Below, piece after piece: positions 16,769-26,879 of a stretch of 36,325 bases of DNA. Positions within the stretch are counted from its first letter, which is position 1, and every line of letters begins with the position of its first letter. Under the pieces are notes generated by a model, which searched no databases, was not told the DNA's origin, and worked only from the letters and a program-made list of their open reading frames with translations. The DNA is from Coptodactyla brooksi. Lineage: Eukaryota; Arthropoda; Insecta; Coleoptera; Scarabaeidae. Made by a program: the position numbers and the translations under genes. Location: contig JAWQRM010000038.1 of the NCBI GenBank assembly GCA_033557675.1, positions 1 to 36,325 of the forward strand, given 5' to 3'.

Positions 16769-18922
16769 CTAATCGACCTCTTCCATGCGAGACGCGTCCT
16801 CAGATTCTCCCTCGGTGGTGGGCGCGTCACCGGCCGGCAGATCGTCGACCACCATTTCGTCCTCGTCGATGCCCAGCCCCAACTTGATCATCCTGTAGAT
16901 CCTGCAGGCGTGGACTTGCGGCTCGTCCAGGGTGAATCCCGAACTCAACAGGGCCGTCTCGAACAGCAAAATAACCAAGTCCTTAACGGCCTTGTCGTTC
17001 TTGTCCACCTCGGCCTTCTGCCTCAGGTTCTCGACAATCGGATGGTCAGGGTTGATCTCGAGGTGCTTCTTCGCCGCCATGTACCCCATGGTGGAGGTGT
17101 CGCGCAGCGCCTGCGCCTTCATTATGCGCTCCATGTTCGCCGTCCAGCCGTACTGCGAGGTCACGATGCAGCACGGCGACTCCACCAGCCGGTTCGAGAC
17201 GACGACCTTTTCCACCTTATTGTCCAAGATGGTCTTCATCACCTTGCAGAGCCCCTCGAACCTCGCCTTGTCCTCCTCGCGCTTCTTCTTCTCATCCTCG
17301 TCCTCTGGCAATTCCAAGCCCTCCTTCGTCACGGACACCAGCTGCTTCCCATCGTACTCCTTCAGCTGTTGGACGACGTACTCGTCGATGGGCTCCGTCA
17401 TGTACACCACCTCAAAGCCGCGCTTCTTCACGCGCTCCACAAACGACGAGTTCGCAACCTGGTCCTTGCTCTCGCCCGTGATGTAGTAAATGTGCTTCTG
17501 GTTCGCCTTCATGCGGCTGACGTACTCCTTAAGGGAGCACGCCTCGTCCCCGCTCGCAGAGGTATGATAGCGGAGGAGGTCGGCCAGCTTGGCCCGGTTC
17601 TGCGAGTCCTCGTGAACCCCGAGCTTGAGATTCTTCGAGAACTGCTCATACAGCTTCTTGTACCCGTCCTTGTCTTCGGACAGCTCCTCAAACAGTTCCA
17701 AACACTTCTTGACCAAGTTCTTACGAATGACCTTGAGGATCTTGTTCTGCTGGAGCATCTCGCGGGAAATGTTCAAGGGTAAATCTTCGGAATCGACGAC
17801 GCCCTTAATAAAGTTCAAATACTCGGGGATCAGCTCTTCGCAATTGTCCATGATGAAGACGCGACGGACGTACAGCTTGATGTTGTTCTTGCGCTTTTTG
17901 TTCTCAAACAGGTCGAACGGGACCCGGCGGGGAACGAACAGCAACGCTCGGAACTCCAGCTGCCCCTCCACGCTGAAGTGTTTCACGGCCAGGTGGTCCT
18001 CCCAGTCGTTGGTCAGCGACTTGTAAAATTCCCCGTACTCCTCCTGACTTATGTCGTCCGCGTTCCTCGTCCAAATCGGCTTGGTCTTGTTCAGCTCCTC
18101 GTCCTCCGTATATTTCTCCTTGATGGTCTTCTTCTTCTTCTTTTCCTTCTTATCGTCCTCGTCGTCTTCCACGTCCTCAATCTTCGGCTTGTCCTTGTCC
18201 TCCTCGCTCGCCTCCTCCTCCTTCTTCTCTTCTTCCGCTTCGTCGTCGCTCAGCTCCTTCTCGCGCTCCTTCTCCACCACCAGCTTGATCGGGTACCCAA
18301 TAAACTGCGAGTGCTTCTTGACGATCTCCTTGATCTTGTTCTCCTCCAAGAATTCCGTCTGGTCCTCCTTAATGTGAAGGATGATCTTCGTGCCGCGCCC
18401 GAGCGGCTCCCCCTGGTCCAGCCTGACCGTGAAACTGCCACCGGCCGACGACTCCCAAATGTACTGCTCGTCGTCGTTGCTCTTCGAGATGACCGTTACC
18501 TTGTCCGCGACCAGGTAAGCCGAATAAAACCCGACGCCGAACTGGCCAATCATGGAAATATCGGCGCCCGCCTGCAAGGCCTCCATGAACGCCTTCGTCC
18601 CGGACTTCGCAATCGTGCCCAAGTTGTTCACCAGGTCGGCCTTAGTCATGCCGATGCCCGTGTCAATGATCGTCAGCGTCCCATCCGTCTTGCTCGGTAC
18701 GATTTTAATGTACAGGTCCTTGCCGGACTCGAGCTTCGACGGATTCGTCAACGACTCGTAACGGATCTTGTCCAGGGCGTCCGACGAGTTTGAAATCAAC
18801 TCGCGGAGGAAGATCTCCTTGTTCGAATAAAAGGTGTTGATGATCAAGCTCATCAGCTGGGCGATTTCAGCCTGGAAAGCGAAGGTCTCCACATCCCCGC
18901 CGCTCTGTACTTCTTCTGGCAT
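16769..18922 (-). CDS. Hsp83: Cytosolic heat-shock protein 90 (Hsp83)
   Basis: One coding exon of 717 residues, the usual insect Hsp83 length. Hsp90 is the ATP-driven dimeric chaperone of kinases and steroid receptors. The N-terminal ATPase domain shows 'ELISNSSDAL' (catalytic Glu41), 'DTGIGM' (Asp87) and 'GTIAKSGTK'. A lysine/glutamate linker follows at about 215-265, then the middle domain ('WTRNADDISQEEYGEFYKSL'), the C-terminal dimerisation domain and the final MEEVD that binds TPR co-chaperones. The ATG at 18920-18922 comes directly after a splice acceptor (CTTACAG). The frame stays open upstream for 30 codons, but those codons are intron. The intron joins a non-coding first exon near 20469-20590. 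Coding DNA is strongly GC-biased compared with its surroundings, fitting high expression. Confidence 0.98.
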   Translation of the reverse strand: MPEEVQSGGDVETFAFQAEIAQLMSLIINTFYSNKEIFLRELISNSSDALDKIRYESLTNPSKLESGKDLYIKIVPSKTDGTLTIIDTGIGMTKADLVNNLGTIAKSGTKAFMEALQAGADISMIGQFGVGFYSAYLVADKVTVISKSNDDEQYIWESSAGGSFTVRLDQGEPLGRGTKIILHIKEDQTEFLEENKIKEIVKKHSQFIGYPIKLVVEKEREKELSDDEAEEEKKEEEASEEDKDKPKIEDVEDDEDDKKEKKKKKTIKEKYTEDEELNKTKPIWTRNADDISQEEYGEFYKSLTNDWEDHLAVKHFSVEGQLEFRALLFVPRRVPFDLFENKKRKNNIKLYVRRVFIMDNCEELIPEYLNFIKGVVDSEDLPLNISREMLQQNKILKVIRKNLVKKCLELFEELSEDKDGYKKLYEQFSKNLKLGVHEDSQNRAKLADLLRYHTSASGDEACSLKEYVSRMKANQKHIYYITGESKDQVANSSFVERVKKRGFEVVYMTEPIDEYVVQQLKEYDGKQLVSVTKEGLELPEDEDEKKKREEDKARFEGLCKVMKTILDNKVEKVVVSNRLVESPCCIVTSQYGWTANMERIMKAQALRDTSTMGYMAAKKHLEINPDHPIVENLRQKAEVDKNDKAVKDLVILLFETALLSSGFTLDEPQVHACRIYRMIKLGLGIDEDEMVVDDLPAGDAPTTEGESEDASRMEEVD

Positions 18923-20468
18923 CTGTAAGGGACGAGCAAAAGACGAAAATGTCAGAAAATGTCTAGTAGAAATAAAATGAACGCAAAAAATTATACAAAT
19001 TAAACAAAACATTAAGTATTTATAAGTAGTTTATTATAATAATTTAATAATTATATTAAACTCGTAAATTGTACCAAATGAAATTTCATTTCAAAAAATG
19101 GCATTTTCAGCTTTTTCCCCCCGCTTTAAAATGACTGCTATACCATGAAAATTGAAAGATATTACGAGGTCTAATGTTAATTATCTAAAAAAACGAACGA
19201 GAACAACAAAAACAGAAAATTGAGGACAATGTTCTTTTTTTTATGTAACTTAAAGTTAGATAACAAAAAATGAAAATATGTACAAAACTAGAAAAAACAC
19301 TAGAAACACTCCTTAAACACATGAAAAAAACTTCAGGTTAATACTTTTTTGACAAATCATGTTGAATAATTATGGATACCTTTTTTTATTATTTTCTTTT
19401 TTCAAATGGTCACTGCCGAGAAATCAGAAAATATACAAATTAAAGTAACAATAGAAAAGTGAATACTTATTTAAAAAATTAAACATAATATGTAAACTTT
19501 TTTTTTAACTTCGCAAACAAGAATTTTCAGGGGTGATTAAGAATGTTACATATATTTTTTTCTAAGTAGTCCTAATAGGAAGGAGAAATATTACAAGCTA
19601 AATTAGAAAACTATTAAAAATCATTAATAATTATATTAAACTCAACAAACTGTTTGTATTAATTGAAATGTCATTTCAAAAGATATTTTCAGCTTGTATT
19701 TTGTTCAAAATGGTTGCAATACCAGGAAACAAATCATCTCAAATAATGATGGGTGCCACATTTCGTTTTGTTTCATTTTTCAAAATGGCGACAATCCCGC
19801 TAAAATTGAACGCACTTTAGTCTACAGTTGTAAAAAAGCTACTAACAAAAAATTTCCAGAATAACTTTCGGAGGTTTTATCGACATATTTCTAGCAAATT
19901 TGCTAAATTCTTGACAATTCCTTCACACGTTCTAGGAATAAATTGAGTTAATTGTAGAGTTAATATAGCTAAAGTTGTGGAAAGATGTCAAAAATCAATT
20001 GCTTTTGACGTTATGGCGTTTTTTGGTACTTGACATGCAAATATATATTTATCTCCGATAGATATAAAAAATTGTATTATATTTTAATTATTAGCTATTA
20101 AACATTAACCATTTAGTCAACATAGAAATATATATATATATATATTGAATTTCCGAAAACATTCCATCAAATTATCTTAGATAAACGCGGTGCTTCTATT
20201 TTTTCAAGATGGCTGCAATGCCAAGAACACAAACAAGTCTTACTAAAAATTAAACTCAATAAGCTGCTTGTATTAGAGGAATATAAAAATAAAAAAAACT
20301 GATAAAAAACATTATAACATTTATACGCCACGTTTTACTTCACCGACGATTACGGAACCTTTAGTAACCCATTTTGTTCCAAAATGTCGTACAGCCGGTT
20401 AGGTTATGGACAGCGTAATTTTATGTAAGAAAATCGGCGAAAATCTTAAAAACGCAAACGTAACTAAC
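18923..20468 (-). other. 5'-UTR intron of Hsp83, with degenerate internal repeats
   Basis: The donor is AAG|GTTAGT (GT at 20468-20467) and the acceptor ACAG abuts the ATG. This 1546-bp intron holds diverged repeats of a phrase like 'ttcaaaatggctgcaatacca' near 19120, 19700, 19785 and 20205, paired with 'taataattatattaaactc' near 19046 and 19624. A TA microsatellite lies at about 20127-20146. A first intron ending at the start codon is also seen in Drosophila Hsp83. Confidence 0.8.
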
Positions 20469-20590
20469 CTTAAATAGTATTCTTGGACGGTTTTTCCAAC
20501 GAAAATCAAACGCTAACTTGCAAATGTACCGCTTGTAACCGCTCGAACGTCTAGACGATGCGCCCTCGTTCGCTGCCGCTTCACTATTGA
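20469..20590 (-). other. Non-coding first exon of Hsp83 (approximate 5' end)
   Basis: The 3' boundary at 20469 is set by the GTTAGT donor. The 5' end is estimated from the TATA box at 20614-20621, placing initiation about 30 bp further along the minus strand. The exact start site cannot be fixed from sequence. Confidence 0.6.
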
Positions 20591-20613
20591 TTTTTGGCGG
20601 TCGCAGTCGCTTG

Positions 20614-20621
20614 TTTATATA
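20614..20621 (-). promoter_or_regulatory. TATA box of Hsp83
   Basis: The minus strand reads TATATAAA, about 10 bp from the heat-shock elements and 145 bp from the splice donor of the first exon. The spacing suits a heat-shock promoter. Confidence 0.75.
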
Positions 20622-20630
20622 GCCTCCCGA

Positions 20631-20665
20631 GTTCTAGAAGCATCTAGAAGCGAATCGAAGCTTCG
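20631..20665 (-). promoter_or_regulatory. Heat-shock element: seven contiguous 5-bp units
   Basis: Read on the plus strand in 5-bp steps: gTTCt, aGAAg, cATCt, aGAAg, cGAAt, cGAAg, cTTCg. Six of the seven fit the nGAAn/nTTCn heat-shock factor unit; units 1-4 alternate as required for cooperative HSF trimers, and units 6-7 form another inverted pair. It sits just upstream of the TATA box, so HSF control of Hsp83 is very likely. Confidence 0.85.
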
Positions 20666-20715
20666 ACGAGTTGAAAACGCCGGCAGAGCCGGCTCGCATA
20701 TCCGGTTCGAGACGC

Positions 20716-21575
20716 GCGAAATTCGAATTCGCCCGTTAGTTTTCGATTTATTTCGAAATATCTAATTCATCAATTATATTTGAACGTAACAATACATCTA
20801 TGTGCGCACATCTAACGTTTTTTAGCGGGTCGTGAACGATTTTTGGCAAAGAATGACTTGTCATTTCCATTTGATTTTCTAGAAATCTATTTAGAGGATT
20901 TATACATTTTTTAGCGTGTTTTAGTGACTATAATTAATTCATTTGACTAAAATTGCGGATATTTTAAAGCAGAAAACGATTTTTTAAGTACAAATTAAAA
21001 CGTTGTACAAAATTCCACTTTTCATTCCGCTTTATTAACATTGAGTTATATTTGTAATGTAGAATAGAGGCGAATAGGTTTTAATAAGAGAATAAATTAA
21101 TTTTTATATATGTAAACGGCATTTAAATTAGATTTAAACCTGTAATATCCAGAAGTTTAATAATAATAATACTGTAGTTAATTTAATATTATTACAAATT
21201 TGCTGCAGGTTTATTGGTATGTCTATAGCCAATTTGGTAAATTCTAGAACCCTAGAAAATTCTAGAAACTTCCCAAAACTACTACCTATTTTTGAGGTTA
21301 TGGCGCTTACTGTAATCCACGTGTACATTACTCAAATAGATTAGGATAAATCCGAATGCGTTGTATTATTTATTAAATTTTTTACGTTTTTGAATGAATT
21401 TTTATCCTTTATATGCTTTGTTTAAGTGATTTGCCATAAAATGATATAAATCGTAATGCACATACGCACCGGTATTAGTTATAAACAATATATTTGTTCT
21501 TTTCTTTTAAGGTATTATAATGAATATTTAAGAACATGTTCTACGGTGCAGTGTAATAAATTCGCAATAACCTTA
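20716..21575. repeat. Tandem duplication of the Hsp83-MAD2 intergenic region, copy A
   Basis: This aligns in order with 21580-22406: 'gttagttttcgatttatttc', 'acgttttttag', 'gacttgtcatttccatttga', 'cattactcaaatagatta', 'ggataaatccgaatgcgt' and the MAD2 exon-1 start. Divergence is clear but moderate, with small insertions and deletions. The copy begins about 50 bp upstream of the Hsp83 heat-shock element and ends inside a broken MAD2 first exon. Confidence 0.88.
21536..21575 (+). pseudogene. Truncated MAD2 first-exon fragment at the duplication junction
   Basis: 'tctacggtgcagtgtaataaa' resembles MAD2 exon 1 (22365-22406), but an inserted base near the ATG shifts the frame to a stop after six codons, and homology ends at 21575 where copy B begins. 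It cannot encode MAD2. It is the expected scar of a tandem duplication with a breakpoint in codon 14 of MAD2. Confidence 0.75.
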
Positions 21576-21579
21576 GTGT

Positions 21580-22406
21580 GCGAAATGCGAATTCGTCGGT
21601 TAGTTTTCGATTTATTTCCAAAAATGCATTTCCTTAACTACTTTTTAATGTAATAATATACCAATGTACGGGTACGTAACGTTTTTTAGTGCGTCATGAA
21701 CGATTTTTAGCAAAGAAAGACTTGTCATTTCCATTTGACTTTTTCAGAAATTTATTCGGAGAATTTATGGAATTATTTTTATTTTGCTTATTTTAGTGGC
21801 TAGAATTATTTAATTTAGTCCAAATTTTGGATGTTTTAATGTAGAAAACGATTTTTTAAGTTAAAACGTGCAAAATTCGACTTTTCATTTACCTAGTTTT
21901 ATTTATTCATTAAATTATATTTTGGATGTAGAATAGAGACGAACGTTTTAATAAGAAGATGAATTGTAACTGTAATATCCAAAAGGTTTAATAATAACGG
22001 AACCGTACCTAATTTGATATTATTACAAATGAGTTGCAGCTAATACTGGTATGTTATAGCGAATTTGGTAAATTCTAGAAAATTCCAATATTTCTGGTTA
22101 CGAAATATTGGATCAAATCAGCTATTTTTAAGGCTATGGCGATTCTCTTAATACACGGGCACATTACTCAAATAGATTAGGATAAATCTATTAGGATAAA
22201 TCCGAATGCGTCGTATTATTTAATAAATCTTTAATGTAAGAAGTAAATCTTTAATGTAAACCGCAATGCGCACGCGCACATCTTAAAATTTGAAAGTACC
22301 GGTATTACTTATAAACAATATTTTTGTTCTCTTCGTTTAAAGGCATTATAACGAATATTTAAGAATGTCTTCTACGGCGCAGTGTAATAAATCGGCAATA
22401 ACCTTA
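21580..22406. repeat. Tandem duplication of the Hsp83-MAD2 intergenic region, copy B (MAD2-proximal)
   Basis: Partner of 20716-21575. It contains the functional MAD2 promoter and the first 14 codons. The Hsp83 heat-shock element is not part of the unit, so only the MAD2 side gained a second promoter-like copy. Confidence 0.88.
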
Positions 22407-23107
22407 AAAGGGTCGTCGGAAATCGTGTGCGAATACTTAGGTTAGTAACCTGACAAGTTTCGCTTGTTGAGGTTATATCATTAATTCTTTTTTTTTGCTG
22501 TTTGTTTTTCCAAGATTACGGGATTAATTCTATTTTGTTTCAACGCGGGATCTACCCGCCCGAAACGTTTAAGACCGCCGATAATTACGGGTTGACGATT
22601 TTGATGTCGCAAGATGCGAAAATCAAGGAGTTCCTGTCCTCGACTTTGGGTCAACTAAAAGGTAAACCACGAGTTCCCAACTTTACCGTAATTGTCGCGT
22701 TCGCTCGTTTAGAATGGCTGACGCAACGGATCGTAAACAAGGTGGCCTTGGTCGTCACGAACGTCAAGACGGTCGAGGTGATGGAACGGTGGGATTTTAA
22801 CGTGGAGTACGAGGGCGACGTCGCGCCGGGCGACGCTCAGGTGTCCGATAAGCCCCTGAAGCAAATACGCAACGAGATCCGAGACGTCTTGAAGCAGATC
22901 GCGTCGTCGGTCGCCTACTTGCCGCTGCTCGACTGCCTGTGCAGCTTCGACATACTGATTTACACCAAGGATAACGTAAAATTGCCCGAGGAGTGGGCGG
23001 ACGCGGAAGCGGCTAACGTGAAAAACGCCCAGTGCGTGAAAATGCGTTCGTTTTCGACCAATATACATAAAGTCAACACTATGGTCACTTACAAAAACGA
23101 GGATTGA
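22365..23107 (+). CDS. mad2: Spindle-checkpoint protein MAD2 (MAD2L1)
   Basis: Three exons: 22365-22440, 22515-22661 and 22713-23107, giving 205 residues, the same as human MAD2L1. MAD2 is a HORMA-domain protein that, converted to its closed form on MAD1 at unattached kinetochores, binds CDC20 and blocks the anaphase-promoting complex. Exon 1 gives 'ITLKGSSEIVCEYL'; exon 2 'YGINSILFQRGIYPPETF'; exon 3 'ERWDFNVEYEG', 'LPLLDCLCSFDILIYT' and the safety-belt end 'RSFSTNIHKVNTMV'. The exon-2 acceptor is CAAG rather than CAG-type. Intron 2 is 51 nt, a multiple of three with no stop, so retention would insert 17 residues; conservation supports splicing. It is divergent from Hsp83, and both ends of the gene are partly duplicated. 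Confidence 0.95.
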
Positions 23108-23560
23108 GTTTTCCTTTATTAGCGTTTGCACCTAAACGAATTTGTAATTTATAAGGAGCGACGTTGTTCGTTAAGAGATAGTCGAGGTGTAAATTGGTAA
23201 AATCGTATTACTAAGCTATTTTTTTACAGTACAAATAAAAATCGTATCAAAATGTATTTAGGATGTCTTAATTAACTCGTAGAAGTGAAAAATCAACAGT
23301 AAATTAATACCGGTATAATAAAATTTCGAAACGAACTAGCAGTAAGCGATAGTTCCATGCGTTTGCTTAAAAGAAAAGTCGGAACAATTCTGGAATTCAC
23401 ATTTCCCGCAATCATTTGTGCGCGCCATCTATAAACGGGCGTTGGCAAAACGTCGAACCGTTTTAGAATACTCCGTTAGATGTCGTCGACGCTTTCCAAA
23501 TTATAAACCGATAAAACAAGGGGAAATATGTTTTCCTTACCGTTTACTTTTGTGTACACT
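23080..23560. repeat. Tandem duplication of MAD2 3' end and downstream DNA, copy 1
   Basis: This runs from the last codons of MAD2 ('cacttacaaaaacgaggattg') through its 3' UTR to about 23560. It aligns with 23561-24050: 'aatttgtaatttataaggag', 'atcgtattactaagctattt', 'ttaattaactcgtagaagtg' and 'catctataaacgggcgttgg'. The two units are adjacent and in the same direction. Confidence 0.9.
23234..23239 (+). terminator. Poly(A) signal of MAD2
   Basis: AATAAA lies 127 nt after the stop codon. An identical signal is repeated in the duplicate at 23711-23716. Confidence 0.6.
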
Positions 23561-24050
23561 ATGTCACTTACAAAAGCGAGGATTGAGTTTTTCTTCCTTA
23601 GCGCTTGCACGTAAAAGGATTTGTAATTTATAAGGAGCGACGTTGTTCCTTAAGAGATAGTTGATGTAAATTTGTAAAATCGTATTACTAAGCTATTTTT
23701 TTATAGTACAAATAAAAATCGTATCAAAACGTATTTAGAATGTCTTAATTAACTCGTAGAAGTGAAAAGTCAACGGTATATTAATACCGGTATCATAAAA
23801 TTTCGAAACGGACTAGCAGTTTACTTGCGATAGAAGTTTACTTGGAAGAAAAGTCTCAACAATTTTAGAATTCACATTTCCCGGAATCATTCGCGCGCGC
23901 GCGCGCCATCTATAAACGGGCGTTGGCAAAACGTCGAACCTGTCATTCATTTTAGAATACTCCCTTAGATGTCGTTGACGCTTTCAGATAAAATTATAAA
24001 CCGATAAAACATGGGCAAATACGTTTTCCTTACCGTTTACTTTCGCGTAC
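23561..24050. repeat. Tandem duplication of MAD2 3' end, copy 2 (with MAD2 C-terminal remnant)
   Basis: It begins with 'atgtcacttacaaaagcgagg', a one-base-deleted version of the MAD2 C-terminal coding sequence, so the remnant is out of frame. It also carries a CG microsatellite expansion near 23891-23906. No gene is present. Confidence 0.88.
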
Positions 24051-24471
24051 GTTAATAAAAGATTTGGAATTTACGTTAAATTACAATTTACCTATTTTTA
24101 ATTTTACCTAGATTATAATTTTTAAGCGTAACATTGTCGAAAGGGACACATTAAAAGTAACGTAATTAAACGCCCAAACATTTTAATATAGTAACGCGCG
24201 GTCATTATATTCGCTTATTACGGTACTCTTATCGCATATTTTCGAATCGCCTTAATTTGAACGTATTAAATTGATTAGGTCCAATCACCTTACTGAAAAT
24301 AGAGGTTTAATCAGTTTAGAAAGCCAGACTTTTTACTTTTTCGAAGCGAAAGATGCGTAACGTACCAACCTTGAAACGAAAAGAATCCTGCTAGCGAAAG
24401 TGACGTTAGAAAGCGAGGTTAACTTGTCCTCAATGTTTGTAAACAGCCAAATACTGAAATAAATCGCCGTA
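24051..24471. other. Upstream region of the GOLIM4-like gene
   Basis: AT-rich, with no duplicated unit and no gene seen. The promoter and leader of the GOLIM4-like gene should be here; no TATA box is clear. Confidence 0.4.
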
Positions 24472-26879
24472 ATGACCACTTCGCGGATCGTTCGGGGCAC
24501 GAAAACGCGCGTCGTGCTGTATGTCGTGGCCGTCGTAGTTTTCACGGGATTTTTGGCCTGTTTCAACAGCACCAGGCTCGAGTTGGACAAGGTAACGAAA
24601 AACCACGAGCTATGTCAGCAGGAGCAGGAGAATCTCGGCACGCAGTTGCAAAGTAAGTTGTAAGAACCTCGCGCGGGCGGAGAACTTTGCTAAAATAGTT
24701 GCTTTCTCGCCTCGTTAAGTGATCTCCGACTACAAGCAGAGGTTAGAGAAATCGCTGAAGACGGAAAAGGCCGAGCACCAGCAGGTGAAGGCGGAATTGG
24801 AGCGACGGGTCAGCGAGGAGAAGATGCGTGGGGAGAAAACGGCCGAAGAGGCCAGTTCGCGATTTAACTCCTTACAGCAACAGTACAACATTTTAAAAGT
24901 AAATATTACGGATTGGAAATAGATAGATGTGCCATTTTTTTTCCCGTATTTAGACAGATCACGGCGATTTAGATGAAAAGTGCAGTAAAGTACAGAGCGA
25001 TCAGTTGAACGACATTAATAGGTTAGCTGCGAAACTCAAGGAAGTGCAAGAACAGCTCAAACATACCGAAAGAGATAAAGAAAATTCTTTGGAACATTTA
25101 AAGGTACAAATTTATTACCCATTCAATCGATAATGTGCGTAAAGCTGTGGGAATCGTTTTTATTGCAATCGTTGTTGCGCAAGATACGTTAGATTATCGT
25201 GCGCCATCTTCTCCTATATATGTATATAATAGTTAACTACTTTTGAAGATAAAGTAGAAATCTGTAAAACGAAGAGTTAGACATAACCTGCCTCAAAACT
25301 GTCATAATGACATTTTCTTTTCATAGCCACTCTTCACCTAAAATCTTCTTGAATTCTTTTTTGTTACAGTGATTTAGAAAGCATTAGATTTTTTAAAAAT
25401 AGTCTAGATAATAAATATATGCTTATTATTTATCTTGAAGAGTAATGAAAAATAATGTAGCTTAGATTATGTACAACCTAACTTGTAAAGGACAAACCTT
25501 TTACAACTGTCAAAATGACAGTTTCTTTTTTGTTCACGGCTCCTCTGGACAGGAAATTACAGATTCCTTTTGAATAATCTACGGTTTTCTTTTTGTCCGT
25601 AAATTGCCTAAATATGTAGTAGACGTAAGATTTTTATATATTTCGTATAAAGAGCATTGAAAAAACTATTGTAGAGTCAAATGGAGCAATTGCAAATTGA
25701 AAAATCAAACCTGGAAAATCAACTGAAGTCCGATTCGTCGAAGGACGAAATTGTACGCCTTCAAAAGCAGTTGGACAAGTACAAGGGGCGCGAGCCGGTG
25801 CAGAAACCGAAAAGTTCGACCGCGCAGAACGGCTTCGAGAACAAGACGAGCTTCGAGAAGCTGATCGCGATAGATGCCAACGATTATAAAATCGGGAATG
25901 ACGACGGCAACGTGGCGGACGTCCCGAACTTCCTCTCGAACGATAACGAGACGAACCGCAACAAGGACGCGAACCCCGACACGCAGAATTTCCTGCAGAA
26001 GCCAGGCGGCGGCAGCAACGGGAAGACGAGCACGCCCGCGAGCCCCAAGAGCTCCAGGGCAGACCTGAACTTGGCCGCCCCCCTCAGAATGCCGACGGTC
26101 ACGCCCGAGAGCGTCAAGAACAGGACGACCGAGACGGGCAGGAAGCTGCCGGACGGCGTTGTCCCGCAGCCCGTCCACCAGGAGGCCGTTCTGAAACCTC
26201 CGTCGGACGCCGTCGCCGACCTAGTCAACAACAGGTACAGGAACGTCGCTGCGTTGGACAGGAACGGGCCGGACGATAAGAACGAAATCGAGAAGGAAAA
26301 CGGGGCCAACGAAGTTCTGGATTTCCCCGAAGATAACGAGGAGGCCAACGATGTACCGAAGGAGGGCGCAATTCCCAAACAACGCGCCGAGGCCGGAGGC
26401 GATAAAGACCGGGGCTACGAGGATTACGATAAGTTTCCGCAGAACGATGACAACTTGCAGGAGAACGAAGAGGACGGTAAATATTAATATAATTTTAATT
26501 AGCCCACCAACTGTGAGCGACCTTTTTATTTATTTTTTTTTGCATAGAATCATAGTTATTAGCGTTGTATTCGTGGAAAGAGAATAAGAAAAATAACAAA
26601 TGCATTATACTTTTTTTTTGTTCGTTTTCAAGTGCGAAAGTTCACAACTGGTTCTCCCAACACTGTATTATTGTAGTCACGTACGTATCGATTGATATCT
26701 GTTGTTGCTCGTGGTTGGAGGGTTAAAGGATTGCTGTGTTCGTAATGACTATACTAAAACTATGTTTATTCTGTCAAGTTTTGTAAATTTCTGACAGACT
26801 TAATGTTCTTCGGTTTTCAGATGACGCAGACGATTATGCGAACCGTCACGCTCAAAAAGATGCGGTCGTAAGAAATTAG
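24472..26879 (+). CDS. GOLIM4: Golgi integral membrane protein 4-like (type II, coiled coil, acidic tail)
   Basis: Five exons: 24472-24652, 24720-24898, 24954-25103, 25675-26476 and 26821-26879, giving 456 residues; phases agree. GOLIM4 (GPP130) is a cis-Golgi type II membrane protein that cycles through endosomes. The protein has a short basic cytosolic end, one membrane segment at about residues 13-31 and a coiled coil to about residue 190. In the coil, 'RLEKSL', 'SRFNSLQQQYNILK' and 'HGDLDEK' align with GOLIM4. A long acidic, proline- and asparagine-rich disordered region follows, ending in 'DDADDYANRH'. Human GOLIM4 is much longer (about 700 residues), and the C-terminal half is matched only by composition. 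A GOLM1/GOLM2-type protein is the alternative, but the coil matches GOLIM4 better. The exon-2 acceptor (TTAAG) lacks a good pyrimidine tract. Confidence 0.8.
25104..25674 (+). other. Intron 3 of the GOLIM4-like gene
   Basis: This 571-bp intron contains two palindromic pieces, 'aactgtcataatgacat' near 25298 and 'aactgtcaaaatgacagttt' at 25507-25526. They are related to the palindromes elsewhere in the window. No gene is seen. Confidence 0.5.
26477..26820 (+). other. Intron 4 of the GOLIM4-like gene
   Basis: This 344-bp intron has a donor at CG|GTAAAT and an acceptor at TTTTCAG. If it is not spliced, the frame stops four codons after the donor. Nothing else is recognised in it. Confidence 0.5.

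Noticed and set aside
17978..18793. A 271-codon open frame on the plus strand opposite Hsp83
   Set aside because: It is leucine/valine/arginine-rich in the way expected for the reverse strand of a GC-biased Hsp90 gene. It has no family features, and the minus strand is certainly coding.
18923..19012. A 30-residue N-terminal extension of Hsp90
   Set aside because: A good splice acceptor directly precedes the ATG at 18922. Hsp83 is 717 residues without the extension, and the extension is AT-rich intron text.
20127..20146. A TATA-rich promoter inside the Hsp83 intron
   Set aside because: It is a plain TA microsatellite with no downstream start or gene; the true TATA box is at 20614-20621.
22662..22712. 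A 17-residue insertion specific to this MAD2
   Set aside because: It has GT and AG ends at the right phase, and the flanking residues join exactly as in other MAD2 proteins, so it is a short intron.
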